In this document: piece after piece, positions 57,876 through 64,000 of the stretch | How the letters are laid out: the number at the start of each line of letters is the position of its first letter | Position numbering within the stretch: the stretch's first letter is position 1 | Source of the DNA: Blasia pusilla | Taxonomy: Eukaryota > Marchantiophyta > Marchantiopsida > Blasiales | Length of the DNA stretch: 64,000 nucleotides | Assembly (NCBI GenBank): GCA_050084515.1 | Contig: CM114273.1 | Span: 35,154,001-35,218,000 of the forward strand | Reading direction: 5' to 3' | Notes under the pieces: generated by a model | Told to the model about the DNA's origin: nothing | Databases searched by the model: none | Seen by the model: the letters and a program-made list of their open reading frames with translations, nothing else | Translations under genes and position numbers: made by a program

Positions 57876-59978
57876 ATGGCTTTCTTCCAGGGTTCGGAAG
57901 AACGGGGTAGTGCGAGCACTGGTAGTGGTGTGACACGGAGTGGAGTGAGATACCGAGGGGTTACCAGTGAGGAGCTCCCTCGACATCCATCCGTGACTGG
58001 ATCGTCATCACTAGACACTGGGTCTGGTGACGAGATCACCGACAGAGACAATAGTACTTGGCAGGAGATGGACGACATGGGCCATCGGGGCATACGTCAT
58101 TTCTCGGGTGCAGTGGGCACCATCGACTTAGATGATTTCATCCAGGAATTCGACACATGGTGCGACTTCCAGGAGATACGGACCCCGACACGGTTCAACC
58201 CTTTCATGGCATGGAAGGGGTTGTTCTAGCACTTGGAGGGTCCTCCGATGGATGACTACATGGAGTTTCGATCACTATATTCAGTAGAGATCGATGCCTG
58301 GAGGATGTACTAGGCTCCAGGGTATGTGTCCACTAGTGGTCGCGAGGCATATGATGGGATTGTGAGAGGAGAGAGACCCACACCATTAGCCCGGAGACTA
58401 GATGGAGAGGAGGGCAGTGAGACAAGGGATGTGGCAGAGACCTCTGGTGGTAGAGGGCCACCCAGCTTCAGCCCCACAGTGGAGTTCTTCCGACAGTTGG
58501 GGAAGAGCTACCAGGGCGTACGCACCGACAAGCTAAAGAGTCTACACGATTTTCAGCGACGATCGAGTGAGAGTCTGAGAGAGGCATTCACACACATGAG
58601 GAGGCTGATCATTGCTTCGTTTGGAGTGACTGAGGCGCAGTCAGTCCAGTATTGGTACGGGGTTCTAGACCGAGAACTACGGAGGAGAGTCCGAGATGCG
58701 GTGCTGATTCACACAGCGAAGCCCACATTGAAGGTGGTCTTTGAGTTGTTTGAGCGTATTGAGCTCAACATGAGTGAGGAGCAGGTAGTGACCGCTGGAT
58801 TTTCTCGAGAGTCGACGGGTCCACGAGCGGTGGTGACCCCACAGTGCACAATGAGCACCGCATTACACGGAGCGGGCAGTGTGCCTAGAGAGCAAGGCGG
58901 GTACCGTGAGCCTATGAGGCAACGACCCGCACCTACATATGTTGCCCAACAGGGACCGATGTGGTCTTGTTGGACGTGTGGAGGGGCTCATAGGCAGAGA
59001 GACTGCCCACAGCATGGGAGAGGACCACCAGGAGGAGACTGCCCACCGCCTCCGATTGCTCAGGAGCCACAGAGGATGGCCCCACCACAGCACCAGTGTG
59101 ACCATTGCCACAGATATGGTCACACTAGGGATAGATGTTTTGACCTTCGACAAGGGGCACGTCCAGAGGTAGGCCAAGGGCCTGGGGGCGGTCGTCCTAG
59201 AGGAAGTCGGGGAGTTCTTCCTAGACGTGGTGGTAGAGGACCACCACCAGCTTGTGGAGATGGAGCAGGAGCACCAGAGCCGGCGCTTCTCTCACGCATC
59301 GGTCAGTTGGAGCAGAGGATTGCTGCCATGACGATGATAGAGCTTAGGGAAGGCACGGAGCTGCGAGCAGCTAGTGTGACTCCAGTCTCTACCTCTTACC
59401 TTGACCCGGGTGATGATCTCTCCAGTATGGGATTCATGTGTAGTGCAGCCCAGGTTGAGGCAGCTGCAGTGGTGACTGGGTCATCGAGAGGTGGAGTTGA
59501 GGTTGACCCACTAGAGGGGACCGATGGGCGGCAGGCCAGGGTTCCACAGTCGTTCACATTGTCGGAGGCACTACACACACCATCGATGGTGCCTCGACGA
59601 CCAGCAGTGCCTACAGTTCAGGCACCTACGTCGACATCACGAGGAGTTGGAGTGACAACTCCTATGCCGGCTCGAGTGGAGTCAGTGTCGACTATAGTGT
59701 TGGAGGTGGCCACTAGAGTGAGTCAGACTCCGCTATTTTTCGTCTTAGAGTTGGTGACGTTGGGAGTTGGACCAGCTGAGGTGTTCCGGTTGGCCGCCAC
59801 GTTGTGTGAACTTGGAGAGATGATTGATTCTTGTTCAGAGGTAGTTGAGGAGGTGGTGGACTTGCCCTCAGAGCCGGTGCTTGGGACGTTCCCCACAGAG
59901 TCATGGCATGCGGCGGCGGCGAAGTTGGTAGATATGCCAGCTCGACCGGCCATAGAGCGAGCAATGGTGACACCTTGA
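57876..59978 (+). pseudogene. Gypsy gag with two zinc knuckles
   Basis: The frame opens at MAFFQGSEERG (57876) and, apart from stops at 58227-58229 and 58311-58313, runs to a TGA at 59976. The N-terminal part has the retrotransposon gag segment FSGAVGTIDLDDFIQEFDTWC, RFNPFMAWKGLF, then the second half PSFSPTVEFFRQLGKSYQGV, DFQRRSSESLREAFTHMRRL. Zinc knuckles lie near 58968 (CWTCGGAHRQRDC, CX2CX3HX4C, one residue short) and 59097-59140 (CDHCHRYGHTRDRC, canonical CX2CX4HX4C). A long Ser/Thr/Val-rich linker follows. Relic B (21.3-22.15 kb) has the same gag type. The TGA at the end is in frame with the protease, so a readthrough arrangement is possible but cannot be told from decay. Confidence 0.85.
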
Positions 59979-60689
59979 GTAGTGTCACTGGATAACCGAG
60001 CTGGAGTATTTCGCTTGGTTAGTCCGACGGGGACGGTATACCACCCGCAGCGCGTCCTACTTGATTCGGGAGCGCAACCCTTGATGTTAGGGAAGGCGGC
60101 GTGTTTAGCGTTGGGGTTACGGAAGGCCGACATTGAGCCTTGTCCCTTCCAGATACAGACCTCGATTGGGGGCGTATCACCCACTCAGTATATGACTCGA
60201 CAAGAGATTGTTGTCAGAGTCCAGCCAGAGCATGCAACGGATAGTGCTATGGTCTGCACACGTGCGATTACCACACCAGCTGAGTCGTACGATGTGTTGG
60301 TGGGGAGTACAGTGTTATATCCCCTAGGATTCATCCTTGACTTCTGGGAGGAGACCGTTGCTTATCGGCCAGGATGGCGGTCAGGTGACGGCCGGATGAG
60401 TCACTTACCCGTGCAATTTGTGAGACAAGGTGGTCGATCACGAGGCGAGTCTGTGACCACGTTGGCAACTTTCACAGGTAGTGTTAGCTGGCCAGGAGAG
60501 TTATTGGAGGGGAACGCGCATGTGGAGGATGTCCCAGTAGCGGATAGTCCCATGGAGAGACAGGCCATGGCGGGTGTCTCTTCCCATGTTGGCGAGACCT
60601 CTTCACCATTATGGGGTACGACTCGGGAGCTACAGAGGAGTGCCGACGATCTCCTGAGGCAGCCGTGGAGTCATGTTTTTATCCCATAG
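59979..60689 (+). pseudogene. Gypsy aspartic protease
   Basis: LLDSGAQPLMLGKAACLALG near 60058-60120 contains the catalytic D-S-G-A of retropepsin-type proteases. PCPFQIQTSIGGVSPTQYMT and AITTPAESYDVLVGSTVLY, then PLGFILDFWEETV form the rest of the domain, including the flap and the hydrophobic 'D-V-L-V-G' strand. It is in frame with gag (after the TGA at 59976) and with the methyltransferase segment (after the TAG at 60687-60689). Confidence 0.85.
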
Positions 60690-61181
60690 CAGCGAGAGTC
60701 ATGTGGCGATCGGGCTCTTGGAGTGGAGACATTGACTCCACTAGATACCACACCGGTTGTGTGGCAGTGCCCAGAGGAGGGTGTTAGGGTGTTAGATCTC
60801 TTCGGAGGGATTAGCACCGGATTGGCTGCCATATTGCAGGCGGGCATACGGGTGCATCAGTACCTTTATGTGGAGAGAGATGAGACTGTGCCGCGAGTAT
60901 CATTGTGTCACGTGGCGAGATTGGTCCAGAGGTATCCTGAGTTGTTGTCAGGCATGATTTGGGATGAGGTGACCGGAGTATTGGAGGAGCCTACAGCAAA
61001 TGAGCGCGAGCGCGCCATGGGGTTCACTACCGGTACTACAGCGGTGCCAGGGATGACTGAGGCATCACGGAGACAGGTGTTGGGGCAGGCGATGGACCTC
61101 AACTGTCTCACATGGATAGTCAGCCTAGGTATGGCGAGCGTAGACGGATGCGAGTGTCATCCATGCCGTCATGTCATTTAG
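60690..61181 (+). pseudogene. C5 cytosine DNA methyltransferase segment within gypsy pol, internally deleted
   Basis: From the ATG at 60723 the 152-residue frame has VRVLDLFGGISTGLAAILQA at residues 21-40, which is motif I (AdoMet-binding, D-L-F-G-G-x-x-T-G). QYLYVERDE at 46-54 supplies the acidic motif II residue. Residues 94-136 read ERERAMGFTTGT, then RRQVLGQAMDLNCLTWIVSL, matching motifs IX/X, as in DNMT3/DRM-type enzymes (E-R-x-x-x-M-G-F, then R-x-x-L-G-x-x). Between them are only about 40 residues, with no motif IV Pro-Cys, no ENV motif VI and no QxRxR motif VIII. A normal domain is around 300 residues or more. The join lies near residues 75-80 (about 60945-60962), between YPELLS and GMIWDE. 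The copy cannot methylate DNA. Position between protease and RT, in the same frame as gag-protease, shows it is part of the element, not a neighbouring gene. Confidence 0.85.
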
Positions 61182-61429
61182 TTGGACCACGCCTTGCCTG
61201 GAAGTGCACAGGCATTGGCTGGGGGCGAGACGAGGAGAGATAGGCAACCATGGACTTCTTGGGACGTCGTTCGAGCATAGAGTGCGAAGGCGGCTAGAGT
61301 AGCACATGTTCATTTTTTGGATGTGGAGCATGGTGTAGGAGGTCAGAGTGGAGTGGTCATATGGAGGTGGCTAGGGTTGCTACATAGCAACCAAAGCCGG
61401 AGGTTGCGTCCTCTCCGAGTGAGGTCACG
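61182..61429 (+). other. Linker between methyltransferase and RT
   Basis: After the TAG at 61179-61181 the frame has no clear domain, and a +/-1 frameshift lies before 61430. In an intact element this would be the polyprotein linker. Confidence 0.4.
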
Positions 61430-62078
61430 ATGGAGACTTGGGAGCCTGTGATAGGTCTCAAGTTGATAGGAGGAGAGCGACGGCGAGTTCATAGGTTTCT
61501 GAGAGGGCATGTCAGTTGTTTTGCCTTCAGTATGAGAGACTTGGGTACGCTGAAGGGTCCCGGGATACGGATTGAGTTGGCTAGTGATACGCCGATCATT
61601 CCTCGACCCTACAAGTATTCTGATAAGGAGCGAGCCTTGCTTCAGAGCAGGAGTCAGGACTTGTTGGAGGCATGACTTGTGGAGTTATCACATGGGGAGT
61701 ATGCATCTGCCACAGTCATGCCGGCAAAGAAGGATATGTATGGCAATTGGATGGATAGGCGGATGTGTGGAGATTACCGTCCTATCAACCGACAGACGAG
61801 GTCAGATCGGTATGCCATGCCTACTCCTGAGGAGATCTTTGATGTGGTAGGGCATGCAAAGATCTTCAGTACTTTAGATCTCCGTGTTGGCTATCATCAG
61901 CTTCCTATCAGATTGGAGGAAAGGGAGAAGACAGCATTCTGGGGGATAGATCGGTCCGGGAGAGATTGCTTGTATCACTGGCGGTTCTTACCATTTGGGT
62001 TGAAGAACGTGCCTGCGGAGTTTCAGAGAGTGATGGATAGGATTTTGGCTGGCTTGGATTTTGTACGATGTTACATAG
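61430..62078 (+). pseudogene. Gypsy reverse transcriptase, N-terminal part
   Basis: After a region with FAFSMRDLGTLKGPGIRIEL and IIPRPYKYSDKERALLQSRS there is a TGA at 61673-61675. RT then continues LSHGEYASATVMPAKKDMYG, RMCGDYRPINRQTRSDRYAM, IFSTLDLRVGYHQLPIRLEE (motif A with the catalytic Asp), WRFLPFGLKNVPAEFQRVMD and RILAGLDFVRCYI. It stops at the solo LTR at 62079, just where the Y-x-D-D box should begin. Confidence 0.9.
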
Positions 62079-62489
62079 TATTGGATTCTCAACATCCACT
62101 CCTCTGAGCACCATTGATTTGATCGGCCCCCTTGTATGAGGAGAAGCCTAGATCGATGGTTCCGACTTAGACGTCGAAGGAGTCATAGTAATATGACGTA
62201 GGTGATTTACGGAGTAGCGTTACTAGGTTTATCTAACCCTATATTGCATCAGGGTGCGGGGCAAAAATTTTCTATAAATAGAAATAAAGAAAAAAGGTAA
62301 AAACCCTAGTTTTCCCGAGTAGTCAAAAAGTCGGGAGCCGCAACGGTAGCGCATTCTCGTATGTCGAGTTATCTCCCAGTTCAGGTTCCATCGAAGCTCT
62401 TCTGTGAGCGCACGGACGGACTAGGCCACTTTGTATCTCTAAGTTTTGTAAAGATTTCAGTGATTTAGTCACTTTCTGCTTTTCTCACA
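62079..62489. mobile_element. Apparent solo LTR inserted in the RT catalytic box
   Basis: A 411-bp non-coding insert splits the codons for the Y-I-D-D catalytic box. It starts TATTGGATTCTCAACA (TGTTGG would be a standard start) and ends TTTTCTCACA. It is flanked by CATAG at 62074-62078 and CATAG at 62490-62494, a 5-bp target duplication. TCTATAAATAG near 62271 is a promoter-like box and AAAACCCTAG follows. With no coding sequence inside it, a solo LTR, probably copia-type, or a short non-autonomous element is the best reading. It matches none of the LTRs found elsewhere in the window. Confidence 0.8.
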
Positions 62490-62930
62490 CATAGATGATA
62501 TATTATCTTCAATCCCACGGTTGAGGAGCATGAGCGACACTGGGAGGAGGTGTTTCGGCGATTGCAGTTACATGGACTGAAGTTACATCCAGGCAAGTGC
62601 AGATTCTTTCAGGAGCAGATTGAGTACTTGGGACACACCATATACCCGATTGGCTTAGGCGTTCAGCAGACGAAGGTAGAGGCTATTGCGCAGATTCCAC
62701 GCCCTACAAATGTGAGTCGAGTCCGAGCATTTCTTGGACTGGCGAACTTCTATCAACGGTATGTCAAGGGTTTTAGTGCGATCGCAAAGTCTTTGACCTT
62801 GTTGATGAGACTTGATCAGGTATGGTTGTAGGGAGATGATCAAGAGCGAGCATTTCAGGAGCTCAAGGACAGGTTGACGTCCTCACCCATTTTACAGAGA
62901 CCGGTTATGGAGACCCATTCCAGTTACATA
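62490..62930 (+). pseudogene. Gypsy reverse transcriptase, C-terminal part
   Basis: Immediately after the insert the frame resumes with the D-D-I-x pair (ATAGATGATATA), then PTVEEHERHWEEVFRRLQLH, GLKLHPGKCRFFQEQIEYLG and RVRAFLGLANFYQRYVKGFS. A TAG at 62829 lies within DQVW*GDDQERAFQEL. A frameshift near 62905 comes before the RNase H. All standard gypsy RT thumb and connection blocks are recognisable. Confidence 0.9.
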
Positions 62931-63310
62931 CGGATTGGAGCATGTCGGGTCTAGGAGCAGTGCTTACTCATAGGGATGACAAGGAGAGGGAGTTCATTGT
63001 GGCTTACGCGAGCCGATCGAACAACATTGCAGAGGCAAAGTATAGCTCCTACGAGGGAGAGTGCTTGGCTGCAGTGTGGGCCGTGGCACATTTTAGGTGC
63101 TATTTATTCGGCAATCCTTTCACACTTATCACTGATCATCAGCCGTTGAGGTGGTTGATGGAGTCCGACAAGCTTACGGGAAAGCTTGCCAGGTGGGCTC
63201 TATTACTACAAGAGTATGAGTTTGATGTGGTTCATAGGCCAGGTCGGCTGAACCAAGATGCGGATGGGTTGAGTCGTAACCCATGTTCGAGTGAGAGAGA
63301 CGACACAGGA
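62931..63310 (+). pseudogene. Gypsy RNase H
   Basis: GDPFQLHTDWSMSGLGAVLT (first catalytic Asp) leads through EFIVAYASRSNNIAEAKYSS, YEGECLAAVWAVAHFRCYLF, TLITDHQPLRWLMES and WALLLQEYEFDVVHRPGRLN to QDADGLSR. The DEDD positions appear present. The frame is open after 62942, but the upstream frameshift and stop make it part of a dead polyprotein. Confidence 0.9.
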
Positions 63311-64000
63311 GCTCGATGGCACGGAGAGAGTGATGAGGAGATGGTGCCCGGTTGGCATGCATCCGCCTATCTTTGTTGGTTGACTATGGCAGGTCAGCCA
63401 CAGGTGATGACTCCAGTGGTGGGATTGGATGATGAGTCTTTGGATCCGGAGGTTAGTGAGGAGGCGACAAGTGGTCGTGATATCCATGACGACGTGGAGG
63501 TTGTGGAATTCTTGCGCACTGGCGTCATTGCGAGTATAGTGAGTGCTAGGGAGCGGGATCGGATCCTACAGAGAGCCAAGAGGTTCAAGTGGGAGAGGAC
63601 TCACATTTTGCGGGTATGGGGAGATGGTAGGATACAAGTAGTACCTCATCCTTCCCAGCGAGCACGTGTAGTGCGACATGCCCATGAGGAGTGGGGACAT
63701 TTTGGAGTAAAGCGTACTTACAGCTTACTCCAGGTTCAATATTGGTGGCGCGGCATGCATACTGGGATACAGCAGTTTGTGGCCAGATGTATGGTATGTG
63801 ACAGAGTGCGAGCATCCTTCAATGCTCCCACTCCGTAGTTACATCCTTTGCCGATTATGGGTTTAGGTTATCGGTGGAGTTTAGACTTTGCGGGACCTTT
63901 GCCATTGACAGGGCGTCATCATAGGTACGTGTTGGTCATGGTGGAGCATTTCTCCAAGTGGATAGAGTTGGTGGCACTACCAGACAAGGCGAGCGAGGGA
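63311..64000 (+). pseudogene. Gypsy integrase (zinc domain and start of core; continues past window)
   Basis: After an acidic linker the H2C2 zinc domain reads HAHEEWGHFGVKRTYSLLQV, then QFVARCMVCDRV with both Cys. A TAG at 63836 interrupts it. The core then begins GLGYRWSLDFAGPLPLTG, RYVLVMVEHFSKWIELVALP, which contains the first catalytic Asp. The window ends before the other two catalytic residues, so the chromodomain and 3' LTR status are unknown. Confidence 0.9.

Larger units (their letters stand above)
56082..64000 (+). mobile_element. Ty3/gypsy retrotransposon carrying a cytosine DNA methyltransferase segment (3' part outside window)
   Basis: Candidate LTR start TGTCACATCTGGG at 56082, long GC-rich leader, then gag (57876-59978), protease, a C5 cytosine methyltransferase segment, reverse transcriptase, RNase H and integrase up to the window edge. 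The gag, protease and methyltransferase parts share one reading frame, broken only by stops (58227, 58311, 59976, 60687). RT follows in another frame. The element is dead: stops, frameshifts, a 411-bp insertion in RT and a deletion in the methyltransferase. The 3' LTR lies beyond 64 kb. Confidence 0.9.

Overview
The window looks like nuclear DNA from a land plant, probably a seed-free one or a close algal relative. The evidence is a spliced plant-type BAHD acyltransferase, plant Ty1/copia and Ty3/gypsy elements, CACTA-type and Mutator-like transposase relics, long GA/CT microsatellites, and no bacterial-style operons. The lineage is inferred only from the transposon types; no marker gene fixes the species. 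No rRNA or tRNA was recognised. Apart from the acyltransferase nearly everything identifiable is transposon-derived, and most copies carry stops or frameshifts.

Layout. 0-1.3 kb is low-complexity DNA with a 36-bp tandem duplication. 2.1-3.9 kb (minus) is the one intact-looking host gene, a two-exon BAHD acyltransferase. 5-7.5 kb holds the 3' end of a gypsy element (minus). 8.2-9.1 kb is a tandem array of about 185-bp units that resemble duplicated exons with splice-like ends, followed by an unknown lysine-rich ORF. 11.6-20.2 kb (minus) is a decayed plant CACTA-associated (Transposase_24/TnpA-like) gene split by a decayed Ty1/copia element at 12.5-17.9 kb. 21.3-23.4 kb is a gypsy gag and leader relic (minus). 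24.1-26.5 kb (minus) is a decayed BED-zinc-finger gene. 26.5-31.5 kb holds microsatellites, local duplications and a roughly 62-bp AGTCAT-rich satellite. 32.0-33.4 kb (minus) is a second TnpA-like relic.

34-45.2 kb is the most unusual block. On the minus strand is a broken gene with a coiled coil, a ParB-like segment and a beta-class (N4-cytosine/N6-adenine type) DNA methyltransferase. Divergent from it on the plus strand is a broken Mutator-like transposase with DDE-region and SWIM-finger homology. Between, inside and around them are more than 30 copies of a palindrome with half-sites GCAACCCGTCGGA and TCCGACGGGTTGC, nine of them in a roughly 67-bp tandem array between the two genes. I infer one composite mobile element carrying its own DNA methylase.

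45-56 kb contains unknown ORFs, a CACTA Tnp2 fragment, a TPR fragment and long stretches without genes. 56.1 kb to the window end is a Ty3/gypsy element in the order leader, gag with two zinc knuckles, protease, a C5 cytosine DNA methyltransferase segment, reverse transcriptase, RNase H and integrase. The methyltransferase keeps motif I and motifs IX/X but lacks the catalytic centre, and the reverse transcriptase is split at its catalytic box by an apparent 411-bp solo LTR. Two unrelated mobile elements in one 64-kb window thus carry two different classes of DNA methyltransferase.
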